Source: a virus
Strand: one strand, 5' to 3'
DNA length: 21,432 nt
Virus record (IMG/VR): IMGVR_UViG_3300032287_003299
Coordinates: 1 to 21,432 of that record
Below are positions 6,643 to 14,654 of the stretch, piece by piece. The translations under genes and the position numbers were made by a program. Each line of letters starts with the position of its first letter. Within the stretch, counting starts at the first letter, position 1. The notes under the pieces were generated by a model that searched no databases, was not told the DNA's origin, and was given only the letters and a program-made list of their open reading frames with translations.

Positions 6643-8081
6643 TGAAGACGCCAATTTTGGGCAGCACCTATGTGGCTCGCAGCGTCAACGCTGCGGATGC
6701 TCGCATGGTCAACCTGTTCCCCGAGATCGTGCCCGAGGCGGGCAAGGAGCCGGCGTTTCTGAACCGCGCCCCAGGCCTGCAACTGCTCAACTCGATCGGC
6801 ACCGGCCCAATCCGTGGCCTGTGGGCCTTCTCGCCGCAGGACGGCACGGGCTTTGTGGTGTCGGGCACGCAGCTCTACAAGATCAACAACAGCTACACGC
6901 CGACGCTCATCGGCACCGTGGCCGGCACTGGCCCGGTCAGCTTGGCCGACAACGGCACGCAGCTCTTCATCGCGGCCAACGGCCCGAGCTACATTTACAA
7001 CAATACGACCAACGCCTTTGGGCAGATCACCGACCCGGACTTCCCCGGCGCAGTGACCGTGGCGTATCTGGACGGCTACTTCGTGTTTAACGAACCGAAC
7101 AGCCCAAATATGTGGATCACGGCGCTGCTGGACGGCACGTCGATTGACCCAACTGAATTTGCCCCCGTGGACGCATCCCCTGACGGGTTGGTGGCTGTTA
7201 TATCCAACTTCCGCGAAATCTGGGCCTTTGGCACCAACTCGATTGAGGTCTGGTCTGACACGGGCGCAACGGACTTCCCTCTCCAGCGCATCCCCGGCGC
7301 GTTCAACGAGTTGGGCTGCGCCGCACCCTACTCGATAGCCAAGATAGACAACGGTTTGTTCTGGCTCGGGCGTGACCGGCGCGGTCAGGGCATTGTCTAC
7401 CGGGCCAACGGCTACGCCGGCCAGCGCATCAGCACCCACGCTGTCGAGTGGCAGATTCAGCAGTACAGCGACCTGTCGGACGCCGTTGCGTACACCTACC
7501 AGCAAGACGGCCACAGCTTCTATGTGCTGATCTTCCCCACGGCCAACACGACCTGGGTGTACGACGTTGCCACCCAAGCCTGGCATGAGCGGGCTGGCTG
7601 GAACAACGGCGAGTTCACCCGACACCGCAGCAACTGCCAGATGGCGTTCAACAACAAGGTGGTCGTCGGCGACTACGAGAACGGCAACATCTACGCCTTT
7701 GATCTGGAAGACTACTCGGACAACGGCAGCATCCAGAAGTGGCTGCGGTCGTGGCGGGCGCTGCCCACCGGCCAGAACAACCTCAAGCGCACCGCGCAAC
7801 ACAGCCTGCAACTCGACATTGAGGCCGGCACCGGTCTGAACTTGGGTCAAGGCAGCGACCCCGAGGTCATGCTGCGCTGGTCGGACGATGGTGGTCACAC
7901 ATGGTCCAACGAGCACTGGGCAAAGATTGGCAAGATCGGCGAGTACTATCGCCGGGTGTTCTGGCGGCGCATGGGCATGACCCTGAAGCTGCGCGACCGC
8001 GTTTATGAGCTATCGGGCACCGACCCCGTGAAGATCAGCATCATGGGCGCAGAGTTGATTCTGAGTCCAACGAATGCTTAG
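6642..8081 (+). CDS. Tail hub / packaged-DNA stabilisation protein, P22 gp10 family
   Basis: The 479-residue product matches P22 gp10 (about 472 residues as recalled) in length, order and motifs. It starts TPILGSTYVARSVNAADARM followed by VNLFPEIVPE, has APGLQLL, and then repeated beta-blade patterns such as GTGFVVSGTQLYKIN, YLDGYFVFNEP and REIWAFGTNSIEVW, ending with WRRMGMTLKLRDRVYELSG. Gp10 forms the hexameric tube below gp4 to which the tail needle and spikes attach, and it keeps DNA inside the head. The start codon overlaps the gp4-like stop (TGATG), and the stop overlaps the next gene by 8 bases. No defect is seen. Confidence 0.92.
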   Translation: MKTPILGSTYVARSVNAADARMVNLFPEIVPEAGKEPAFLNRAPGLQLLNSIGTGPIRGLWAFSPQDGTGFVVSGTQLYKINNSYTPTLIGTVAGTGPVSLADNGTQLFIAANGPSYIYNNTTNAFGQITDPDFPGAVTVAYLDGYFVFNEPNSPNMWITALLDGTSIDPTEFAPVDASPDGLVAVISNFREIWAFGTNSIEVWSDTGATDFPLQRIPGAFNELGCAAPYSIAKIDNGLFWLGRDRRGQGIVYRANGYAGQRISTHAVEWQIQQYSDLSDAVAYTYQQDGHSFYVLIFPTANTTWVYDVATQAWHERAGWNNGEFTRHRSNCQMAFNNKVVVGDYENGNIYAFDLEDYSDNGSIQKWLRSWRALPTGQNNLKRTAQHSLQLDIEAGTGLNLGQGSDPEVMLRWSDDGGHTWSNEHWAKIGKIGEYYRRVFWRRMGMTLKLRDRVYELSGTDPVKISIMGAELILSPTNA

Positions 8082-8784
8082 CCCAACTACGCCAATCATC
8101 ACGCCCCCACGGGTGCCGCTGGTTGACCCTCGCACGGGGCTGATCAACAGGGCGTGGTACTTGTTTTTCCTGTCGCTCAACAACGCGGCCACGGCGATCA
8201 TTGACGACTCAGGCATTACGTTTAGCGCCGAGTCAACAATTGCGTCTCTTGAGGCTGCGCTTGACGCCGTGCGGCAGGAGTTGCAGACCCTGCCGCCCGC
8301 ACTTGACTTGAGCGATGAGTTGGTCAAGTTGATCGACGCAGCGACGTTGGCAGACTGCTGCTCGGCGTTGGTGTCGCAGGTTGCCGAGTTGCAAAAGCAG
8401 ATTGACGCGCTGCAAGTTCAGCCCATCGTTGATGCCGGCGCGATCAATGCAGCGATTGCTGCGCTGTCCAGCGCCCCGGCAACGTACACCGCCGACTTCT
8501 CGGTGGCCGCTACGAATGTCTGGATTATCAACAACAAGTCCGGGTCATCCTGCACCGCGACGCTGCCAACGGCCAGCATCAGCGCCGGGCGAGTGCTGTA
8601 CTTTCAGAACTACCAGGCCCAGACGCTGGTGTCAGCGTCGAGCAACGTAGTGCCTCTGGTCGGCGGCTCGGCCACCACGGCGATCTTGGAGGCCGTAGCT
8701 GGGGCAAACGCCACCTTGGTTTCCGATGGAACAAGTTGGATAATGACGCAATACTCGTCTAACAACTCTTTGCAATTGGAGTAA
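8074..8784 (+). CDS. Probable tail needle (P22 gp26-like position and architecture)
   Basis: The 236-residue product has three parts. Residues 1-40 are a proline-rich lead and a conserved PRVPLVDPRTGLINRAWYLF motif. Residues about 55-130 are coiled coil with heptad hydrophobics (for example ALVSQVAELQKQIDALQVQ). From residue 137 there is a C-terminal beta domain ending GTSWIMTQYSSN. P22 gp26 (about 233 residues) also has an N-terminal plug that binds gp10, a long trimeric coiled coil and a C-terminal tip, and lies directly after gene 10. The gene here overlaps the gp10-like stop by 8 bases. There is no clear sequence match to gp26, so the needle call is inference from position, length and layout. 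A short fibre attached to the hub is the alternative. Confidence 0.6.
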   Translation: MLSPTTPIITPPRVPLVDPRTGLINRAWYLFFLSLNNAATAIIDDSGITFSAESTIASLEAALDAVRQELQTLPPALDLSDELVKLIDAATLADCCSALVSQVAELQKQIDALQVQPIVDAGAINAAIAALSSAPATYTADFSVAATNVWIINNKSGSSCTATLPTASISAGRVLYFQNYQAQTLVSASSNVVPLVGGSATTAILEAVAGANATLVSDGTSWIMTQYSSNNSLQLE

Positions 8785-8787
8785 ACC

Positions 8788-9123
8788 ATGACCGTTTCAG
8801 TCAAAGTCCTTGTTCCGGCCAAAACGGTCGAGAACAGCCAAACCACCCAGTACACAGCGACTGGTGTGACGACCATCATCGACAAGTTCACCGCAACGAA
8901 CTACAGCGCCAGCGCTGCGACGATCAGCGTCAACCTCGTCACGGCTGCTGGCTCGGCCGGCAACCAGAACTTGATCACCAAGACCAAGACCTTGCAGGCG
9001 TCTGAGGTGTACACCTTCCCCGAACTGGTGGGCCAGGTGCTTGGCATCGGCGACTTCATCTCGACGATTGCCGGCACGGCCAGCGCCATCAACATGCGCG
9101 TCAGCGGGCGTGAGGTGACCTGA
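8788..9123 (+). CDS. Small beta-rich virion-block protein, unknown function
   Basis: The 111-residue product has strands alternating with turns, including ENSQTTQYTATGVTTIIDKF, NYSASAATISVNLVT and a final ASAINMRVSGREVT. I recall similar short proteins in neck and needle regions of other phages, with no assigned role. There is no membrane segment, coiled coil or catalytic motif. GGAG lies before the ATG, near the end of the preceding gene, and the stop shares TGATG with the cupin-like gene, so the three genes from 8074 to 9584 are probably expressed together. A structural role (tip, collar or fibre accessory) is likely from context only. Confidence 0.65.
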   Translation: MTVSVKVLVPAKTVENSQTTQYTATGVTTIIDKFTATNYSASAATISVNLVTAAGSAGNQNLITKTKTLQASEVYTFPELVGQVLGIGDFISTIAGTASAINMRVSGREVT

Positions 9124-9584
9124 TGGAACTTACGTCCCAAACCTCAAGTGAGCTTTCCGGGCTGATGCAGCAAAAGGTCGGCGCGTTACAGGCCGAACTG
9201 TCTAAGCTGCCGCAGTACCAACCGGAAACAAAACATTACTTTCATGGCGGGATGTACTGCCGCGAGGTGTTTCGGCACGCTGGAGTTTTGGTCGTCGGCG
9301 CAGTTCACAAAAAAGAACATTTTTACCTCATCGTGTCGGGAACCGTGGCGATTACGGACGGCGAGGGTAACGTGCAAGAGGTTACCGGGCCTCATTTGTT
9401 TCAAAGCAAGCCGGGAACAAAGCGGGCGGTGTATGCAGTAACCGACACGCTTTGCATGACATTTCACGCAATCGAGACAACAACTGTCGAAGAAGCCGAG
9501 GCCGAACTGGTTGAGGTGGACCCCGATTCAATGTACAGTCTCGGTAATCAGGTTAAACACACAGAAATTGAGGTGCAGCCATGA
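9123..9584 (+). CDS. Cupin-fold phage protein with degenerate metal motifs
   Basis: In this 153-residue product, residues 57-117 follow the cupin pattern: VVGAVHKKEHFYLIVSGTVA (first motif region, His62 and His66), a turn with DGEGNVQEVTGP, then FQSKPGTKRAVYAVTD (second motif region) and His115. The canonical motif-1 glutamate and motif-2 histidine are not in their usual places (Arg101 occupies the motif-2 position), so metal binding and catalysis are doubtful. An amphipathic helix at residues 10-30 and an acidic C-terminal tail flank the barrel. It overlaps both neighbours (TGATG at the start, ATGA at the stop) and lies in the region that holds gene 14 in P22, just before the ejection proteins. 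It may be a structural or assembly protein built on a cupin barrel. Function unknown. Confidence 0.7.
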   Translation: MELTSQTSSELSGLMQQKVGALQAELSKLPQYQPETKHYFHGGMYCREVFRHAGVLVVGAVHKKEHFYLIVSGTVAITDGEGNVQEVTGPHLFQSKPGTKRAVYAVTDTLCMTFHAIETTTVEEAEAELVEVDPDSMYSLGNQVKHTEIEVQP

Positions 9585-10285
9585 CTTTTTGGGTTGCTGG
9601 TGCTGTAGTCGGCAGTTCTCTCATTGGGGCAAGTGCCTCGCGTAGCGCATCTCGCGCACAAGCCGCTGCCGCTGAACAGGGCATTGACGCGCAAGAGCGC
9701 ATGTTTGAGCGGCAGGTTGAATTAAGTAGACCCTACCGCGAGGCTGGTGAGACAGCGCTTAACAAGCTGGTCCCGCTAGCGACCGAGTACACGCCGTTTG
9801 GGATGCAGCAATTCCAAGCTGATCCTGGATACGCATTCAGGCTGTCGGAAGGCCAGAAGGCGTTGGAGCGGTCGGCTGCGGCTCGTGGTGGGCTGATGGG
9901 CGGCGCAACCGGCAAAGCGTTGCTGCGATACGGCCAAGAGATGGGGTCGCAAGAATTTCAAAACGCCTTTAACCGCTTTCAAACCGAGCGTCAAGCGCGT
10001 CTCAACCCGCTGCAATCGCTGGCCGGTGTCGGTCAGACCTCAGCGCAGAATCTTGCCGGACAGGCGGGGCAGTTTGGCTCCAACATGGCCGAGGGACTTG
10101 GTTCCGCAGCAGCGGCTCGCGCCGCAGGTTATGTGGGCGGCGCCAATGCGCTGAATCAAGGTCTAAGCACCTATATGAACTACTCGCAAGGTCAAAACCT
10201 GCTTAACGCACTTCGCTCACCTTCAATGGGGTACACGACTGAAGCAGGTTTTTCAAATACGCCTTCGTATTTAGTTAGGCCTTAA
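9581..10285 (+). CDS. DNA ejection / transfer protein (P22 gp7-like position)
   Basis: The 234-residue product has a hydrophobic N-terminus (FWVAGAVVGSSLIGASAS, residues 3-20) followed by a helical Ala/Arg/Gln stretch, then a conserved signature: RPYREAGETALNKL (50-63), DPGYAFRLSEGQKALERSAA (81-100) and ARGGLMGG. This family is commonly annotated as phage DNA transfer or injection protein. Length is close to P22 gp7 (about 229 residues), and it is the first of three consecutive large virion proteins before the lysis genes, the same order as 7-20-16 in P22. The C-terminal half is rich in Gly/Ala/Gln, as expected for a protein that must unfold through the portal. The start overlaps the cupin stop (ATGA). 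Confidence 0.75.
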   Translation: MTFWVAGAVVGSSLIGASASRSASRAQAAAAEQGIDAQERMFERQVELSRPYREAGETALNKLVPLATEYTPFGMQQFQADPGYAFRLSEGQKALERSAAARGGLMGGATGKALLRYGQEMGSQEFQNAFNRFQTERQARLNPLQSLAGVGQTSAQNLAGQAGQFGSNMAEGLGSAAAARAAGYVGGANALNQGLSTYMNYSQGQNLLNALRSPSMGYTTEAGFSNTPSYLVRP

Positions 10286-10294
10286 GGAGTTCTC

Positions 10295-12001
10295 ATGCCG
10301 ATCAATCCCGCAATCGCGATGGGCGTTCAGCCCCTCCAGCTTGCTGACCCGCTGGCGCAGTACGGCAAGATCGCCGCTATCCAGCAGGCGCAGAACGAGA
10401 ACGCGCTGGCGCAATACAAACTCGGCGCGGCGCAGCGCGAAGAGACGTCGCAAAACGCCTTGAGCCAAGCCTATCAGGCTGCCTACGATCCCGAGAAGGG
10501 CACCTACGACATCAACAAACTGCGAGGTTCGCTCATCAAATCGGGCGTCGGCGCCAAGCTGCCTGAGATCGAAAAGAAATTGGGCGAGCTACGGACGCAG
10601 CAGTTGACGCAGTTCAAGGCCGAAACCGAACTGGTTGACGCCAAACTGAAGCAGTCGCGATCGTTTCTTGACACTGTCGATCCTACCGACCCCAACGCGC
10701 CATCGCAGTACATTGCGTGGCATGAGGCCAACCACAAAGACCCCGTTCTGGGGCCGCTGTTGGCCTCACGCGGCGTTACAGCCGATCAGTCTCGCGCTCG
10801 CATCGCGCAAGCCATTCAGCAGGGCCCGCAGGCGTTTGCGCAGTTGCTCGCGCAATCCAAGCTCGGCACCGATGAGTTTATGAAGCAGAACGCGGCCAAG
10901 TTCTTTCAGCAGGACACTGGCGGCCAAACTCAGCTTATCTCTGTGCCCGGCCTCGGCGGCACCGCTACGGTTGTGCCCGGCTCTACGGCAGCCAAGACGC
11001 TTACGCCCGGCGAAGCCAAACCGAACGTCAGCACTGTCGACACCGGCAGCGAAATCATCACCCAGTCCTACGATCCAGTCACGAAAAGGATCACCGTGCT
11101 GGAGCGCCGCCCCAAGCAGCTCACGCCCGATCAGGCCCGCACAGCAGCGCAAGAGGCGCGGATTGTGTCGAACACGATTACCGATGCGGCCGGCAACGTC
11201 ACGCTGCTCAACAAGTTCGGTCAGGTCATCAACCCCACCGACGCTGTTGGCGCGCCTGCGACCATCAAGAAAGAAATGAAGCCGGAAATCCGCGAAGTGG
11301 ACACCGGCAGCGCCGTTGTCACGCAGCTGGTCGACCCCAACACCAAGCAGATCACGGTGCTGGGCCAGCGTCCAAAAACGCTCACGCCCGAGCAGCAGCG
11401 TCAAGCGGGGCAAGAAAGCAGAGTCGTCGCCGGTTCGGTCACCGATTCGGCCGGCAACGTCACGCAGTACAACAAGTTCGGCCAAGTCATTCAGACCACC
11501 GCGCCTGCTGGCGGCGGCGCCGTGCAGCTCAAGGGCAAGCCCAGCGCGACGTTTGAGAAGACAGAGGCGCAGCGCAAGCAGCTGTCGAGGGACTTGGACA
11601 CCGCGATTTTTGAACTCAAAGATGCCATCAAGCCCAACGGTTTGATTGACCAGTCCACCGGCAGCGGTGTGGGCCGCGCAGTTGACGTCGGTGCGCGGTT
11701 CATCGGTCAGGCGACCAAGGGCGACATCGCCATCGGCAAGCTCAAACCGATCGCTGACATCGTCCTCAAGATGGTGCCGCGTTTTGAAGGCCCGCAGTCC
11801 GACAAGGACACGCAGTCCTACAAGGAGGCAGCCGGCCAGCTGGCTGATCCGACGCTGCCCCGCGAGATTCGCAAGGGCGCAGCGCAAACCATCATCCGCT
11901 TGATGGAGAACCGCAAGGGCCAGTTTGTGTCGACCGACATGGCTGCCGAAGGTACTGCGGCCGGCGGCGGCGTGGACGCCAACAACCCGTTGCTGAAGTA
12001 A
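10295..12001 (+). CDS. Internal virion / ejection protein with an 87-residue tandem duplication (P22 gp20-like position)
   Basis: In this 568-residue product, residues 1-130 are mostly helical and Gln/Ala-rich (ADPLAQYGKIAAIQQAQNEN). Residues 246-332 and 333-419 are two copies of the same domain, each with VDTGS, ITVL-RPK-LTP and a GNVT--NKFGQVI core. Residues 420-545 form a conserved helical end (KPSATFEKTEAQRKQLSRDL; RFEGPQSDKDTQSYKEAAGQ) that recurs in phage ejection proteins. It has no enzyme motif. Position between the gp7-like and gp16-like genes suggests a gp20 equivalent that leaves the virion with the DNA and helps form the channel across the cell envelope. GGAG precedes the ATG. Role by position and composition, not by sequence match to gp20. 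Confidence 0.7.
   Translation: MPINPAIAMGVQPLQLADPLAQYGKIAAIQQAQNENALAQYKLGAAQREETSQNALSQAYQAAYDPEKGTYDINKLRGSLIKSGVGAKLPEIEKKLGELRTQQLTQFKAETELVDAKLKQSRSFLDTVDPTDPNAPSQYIAWHEANHKDPVLGPLLASRGVTADQSRARIAQAIQQGPQAFAQLLAQSKLGTDEFMKQNAAKFFQQDTGGQTQLISVPGLGGTATVVPGSTAAKTLTPGEAKPNVSTVDTGSEIITQSYDPVTKRITVLERRPKQLTPDQARTAAQEARIVSNTITDAAGNVTLLNKFGQVINPTDAVGAPATIKKEMKPEIREVDTGSAVVTQLVDPNTKQITVLGQRPKTLTPEQQRQAGQESRVVAGSVTDSAGNVTQYNKFGQVIQTTAPAGGGAVQLKGKPSATFEKTEAQRKQLSRDLDTAIFELKDAIKPNGLIDQSTGSGVGRAVDVGARFIGQATKGDIAIGKLKPIADIVLKMVPRFEGPQSDKDTQSYKEAAGQLADPTLPREIRKGAAQTIIRLMENRKGQFVSTDMAAEGTAAGGGVDANNPLLK
11030..11551 (+). repeat. Tandem in-frame duplication within the ejection protein gene
   Basis: Two adjacent units of 261 bases (11030-11290 and 11291-11551) encode related 87-residue segments. 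They align without gaps over at least 70 positions, of which I count 43 identical by hand. The best-kept blocks are VDTGS, DP-TK-ITVL, LTP-Q, TD-AGNVT and NKFGQVI. The DNA has diverged at many third positions, so the duplication is not recent. Confidence 0.9.
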
Positions 12002-12011
12002 GGAGGGCGTC

Positions 12012-13979
12012 ATGGCCGCATCGCTCGCCGAGATCATCCAAGACCCCAACTACGTCAACGCCAACGAGGCGACTAAGCGCGCCATCTTTGACAAGTACGC
12101 GCCGCTCGACCCGAACTTTTCCAAGGCCAACGCTGCCACGCAGGAGGCCATCCGCGTTAAGTTTGGCGTGGCGCAGCCCCGTGCGGCCGAGTCTGAAGGA
12201 GTGCCCGGCCCCCGGGCAGAGCCGCCAGCATGGGCCTCCCAGTACCCGAACCTGTACAAAGGCGCGGTCGCCGCACGTCAGCTGCTCGGCCCTACGGTCG
12301 AGATGCTCGGCGGTGTCGCGGGCGGCGTCGGCGGCGCGGCCGCTGGCACGTTCGGCGCCGGGCCCGTGGGCACGGCAGTCGGCGGTATCTCTGGTTCGGC
12401 GCTGGGCTACGGCACGGCCAAGCAGGGCCTGCGCGCCGTCGATGTGGCCCTTGGTTTGCAGCCCCCGTCGCAGACGCTGGGGCAAGAGATGCGTCAAGCG
12501 GGCGGCAACGTCGTCGAGGGCGCTACCTACGAGGTTGGTGGCCGGCTGGCTGCGCCGGTCATCAACCGGCTGGTGCAGGCCGGCGTGACCGGCGTCGGCA
12601 AGCTCGCTGACATCACCAAACTGCCCAATCAGCTGGCCGCTCGCACGGCTCGCGAAGCGTTGGGCACGCCAGAACAAGTTGCTGCCGCTCGGGCTGCGCT
12701 GCAGGCGCCGGGGGCCCAAGGGCTGACCGCGCAGCAGGCGTTGGCGCAAGGCGGCGTCATTTCGCCCAGCGCGCAAGCTACGATTGAGAAGACGATCAGA
12801 AAGACCGGCACCGTCGACACCCGCGCCACCATCGAGGCAGGCCAAGAGGCCGCGCGCAAGTCGACCATTCAGGGCGTCACGCCTGACTTGCAGGCAGCGA
12901 TTGAAGCCCGCCGCGCGGCGTCCAAGCCGCTCTACGAGGCCGCCGATCGCGCTGTGGTGCCGATCGACGACGCGCTGACCAGCGTCATCTCTCGGATGCC
13001 CGACGGCACTTTAGCTGCTGCGGCCAACATCGCCAAGATGGAGGGCCGGCCCTTCATCATGGGCAAGACCACGCCCGGCAAGATGGTCGAGATGCCCGGG
13101 CAATTTGATGTCACCGGCAAGCCCATAATGATTCAGGAGCCCGGCAAAACGGCCAGCATCACCGGCGAGTCGCTGCACTACATCAAGCGCGCGCTAAGCG
13201 ACATCGCCTACGGCCCGACGGCCACCACCGGCGTTGGCCGCGACACCCAGTTGGCCGCGCGGCAATTGCTGGACGACTACGTCAAGGTGTTTGAGGCGAA
13301 GGTGCCTGATTACGGGCAGGCCCGCGCTACGTTTTCCGCGCTGTCGGCGCCAGTCAATCAGGCGCAGGTGCTCAAAGAGATGGTGTCGGTGCTGGAGAAG
13401 CCCGGCGGCGGCGAGCGCATCGGGCCGTTCCTCAACGTGCTGGGCCGGGGCGAGCAGGCCATGCTCAAGCGCGCCGGCGGCCGGGGCGGCGCTCGCTTTG
13501 AGTCGCTCACCGAGGTGCTGACGCCCGAGCAGCTCTCCAAAGTGCGCGAGGTTGCCAAGCAGCTGGAGACTGAGGCCGCCATCGGCCAGCAGATCAGCGC
13601 CGGCCAGCAGCGCGCCACCGAGCTGCTCAAGGAAGAGCTGCCTAACTACCGTCTGCCCAACATCTTCAACGTGTTGGCGACGACGGCCAATAAGGTGCTG
13701 GACACGCTGGGCACCCGCGTCGGCGAGAAGACCATCAAGACGATGGCCGAGGCGTCGATGTCGGCCAAGTCGTTTGACGAGCTGCTGGGCATGTTGCCCG
13801 GCGACGAACGGATCAAGGTGCTCAAAGCCATCAACGACCCGCAGACGTGGGCGTCAGTGCGCGCCGCGACGCCAAAAGCGGCGATGGGCGTTGGCGGGGC
13901 AATTGAGAACCCTGAGACACCCCAAATCAACAACTTGGCGCCAGCGCCTGCTGCGCCTGCAAATGCTCTGGCGAGGTGA
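12012..13979 (+). CDS. Large internal virion / ejection protein (P22 gp16-like position)
   Basis: In this 655-residue product, residues 11-30 and 33-52 are two copies of a short helical motif (DPNYVNANEATKRAIFDKYA and DPNFSKANAATQEAIRVKFG). Residues about 91-135 form a Gly/Ala-rich hydrophobic stretch (GGVAGGVGGAAAGTFGAGPV) that could insert into a membrane, as proposed for phage ejection proteins. The rest is long helical sequence with many Arg, Gln and Ala. The C-terminal end is Pro/Ala-rich. Length compares with about 609 for P22 gp16. It is the last and largest of the three ejection-type genes, with GGAGGG as ribosome-binding site. No lytic transglycosylase or peptidase motif is visible, so cell-wall penetration must come from another protein. 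Function by context. Confidence 0.72.
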   Translation: MAASLAEIIQDPNYVNANEATKRAIFDKYAPLDPNFSKANAATQEAIRVKFGVAQPRAAESEGVPGPRAEPPAWASQYPNLYKGAVAARQLLGPTVEMLGGVAGGVGGAAAGTFGAGPVGTAVGGISGSALGYGTAKQGLRAVDVALGLQPPSQTLGQEMRQAGGNVVEGATYEVGGRLAAPVINRLVQAGVTGVGKLADITKLPNQLAARTAREALGTPEQVAAARAALQAPGAQGLTAQQALAQGGVISPSAQATIEKTIRKTGTVDTRATIEAGQEAARKSTIQGVTPDLQAAIEARRAASKPLYEAADRAVVPIDDALTSVISRMPDGTLAAAANIAKMEGRPFIMGKTTPGKMVEMPGQFDVTGKPIMIQEPGKTASITGESLHYIKRALSDIAYGPTATTGVGRDTQLAARQLLDDYVKVFEAKVPDYGQARATFSALSAPVNQAQVLKEMVSVLEKPGGGERIGPFLNVLGRGEQAMLKRAGGRGGARFESLTEVLTPEQLSKVREVAKQLETEAAIGQQISAGQQRATELLKEELPNYRLPNIFNVLATTANKVLDTLGTRVGEKTIKTMAEASMSAKSFDELLGMLPGDERIKVLKAINDPQTWASVRAATPKAAMGVGGAIENPETPQINNLAPAPAAPANALAR

Positions 13980-13981
13980 AC

Positions 13982-14194
13982 ATGGCTTTGGAAGGGAACG
14001 CGGAGATCGACCCCGTGAAATACGGTGTCCTGTGGCAAAAGGTGCAGGACATGGACAAGAAGATGGACAAGATGGAACGCCAGATGGAGCAACTGCTGGA
14101 CATGGCAAGCCGTTCCAAAGGCGCGCTGTGGATCGGCATTGGTCTGTGGTCGGCCCTGACCGGCGTTGTCGGGTTCTTCTTCGGCAAGCACTGA
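13982..14194 (+). CDS. Holin-like small membrane protein (XhlA type)
   Basis: The 70-residue product has an acidic N-terminus, a coiled coil at about residues 15-45 (QKVQDMDKKMDKMERQMEQL), then one hydrophobic segment at about 48-67 (ALWIGIGLWSALTGVVGFFF) and a short basic end GKH. This layout, a cytoplasmic coiled coil followed by a C-terminal transmembrane helix, is that of the haemolysin XhlA family, which works in phage lysis. A GTG at 13976 could add two residues, but GAGGT (13973-13977) is well placed for the ATG at 13982. The stop overlaps the endolysin start (TGATG), which supports a lysis role. A one-helix protein may be a holin, pinholin or holin partner; sequence alone does not decide. 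Confidence 0.7.
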   Translation: MALEGNAEIDPVKYGVLWQKVQDMDKKMDKMERQMEQLLDMASRSKGALWIGIGLWSALTGVVGFFFGKH

Positions 14195-14646
14195 TGTTCA
14201 AACTCAGCGCTCGCTCGCTGGCAAAGCTGGATGGGGTAAACCCTAATCTGGTTCGCGTTGTCAAGCGCGCGATCGAGCTGACCAAGGTCGACTTCGCCGT
14301 CACGGAAGGGCTGCGCACGCCTGCTCGGCAGCGCGAGCTGTTCGCTAAGGGCGCCAGCCAGATCAAGGAAGGCGGCACGCATGTAGCCGGCCGGGCCGTT
14401 GACGTGGTGGCCTACATCGGCAACCGCATCTCATGGGAGTTGAACCTCTACGACGACATCGCTGATGCCATGAAAGCGGCCGCGTTGGAAGTCAACGTAG
14501 GACTGCGCTGGGGCGCGGCGTGGAACGTGCCTGACATTCGTCATTGGAAGGGCACGATGGAGTCAGCGATGATGTACTACGTCGACGCCCGTCGTAATAT
14601 GGGCCAGCGGCCTTTCATCGACGGGCCGCACTTTGAACTGGCATAG
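14194..14646 (+). CDS. Endolysin, M15-family L-alanyl-D-glutamate-type peptidase
   Basis: The 150-residue product is a compact single-domain peptidase. Conserved features are VTEGLRTPARQRELFAKG (37-54), GTHVAGRAVDVVAY (61-74) with zinc ligands His63 and Asp70, and DGPHFEL near the end with the third ligand His146 and probable catalytic Asp143. Spacing agrees with T5-type endolysins. Such enzymes cut the peptide stem of peptidoglycan. There is no signal peptide or separate cell-wall-binding domain, so release would depend on a holin. The frame is open far upstream (from 13552), but the ATG at 14194, coupled to the upstream stop by TGATG and beginning at the true domain edge, is the right start. 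Confidence 0.93.
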   Translation: MFKLSARSLAKLDGVNPNLVRVVKRAIELTKVDFAVTEGLRTPARQRELFAKGASQIKEGGTHVAGRAVDVVAYIGNRISWELNLYDDIADAMKAAALEVNVGLRWGAAWNVPDIRHWKGTMESAMMYYVDARRNMGQRPFIDGPHFELA

Positions 14647-14654
14647 GAGGCCAT

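Noticed and set aside
6636-7916. 426-residue minus-strand open frame opposite the gp10-like gene
   Set aside because: The gp10 family match on the plus strand is clear. The minus frame is Val/Arg/Gly-rich filler from high GC, with no ribosome-binding site.
10668-10700. TTGACA-like sequence inside the ejection protein gene
   Set aside because: TTGACAC is there but no -10 at a suitable distance, and it lies in dense coding sequence.
10766-12049. 427-residue minus-strand open frame opposite the ejection protein
   Set aside because: A shadow of GC-rich coding. The plus frame shows a real domain duplication and a conserved end.
13552-14193. Long N-terminal extension of the endolysin frame
   Set aside because: The upstream part lies over another gene, is Arg/Ser/Pro/Trp-rich and non-homologous. 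The peptidase begins cleanly at the TGATG-coupled ATG at 14194.
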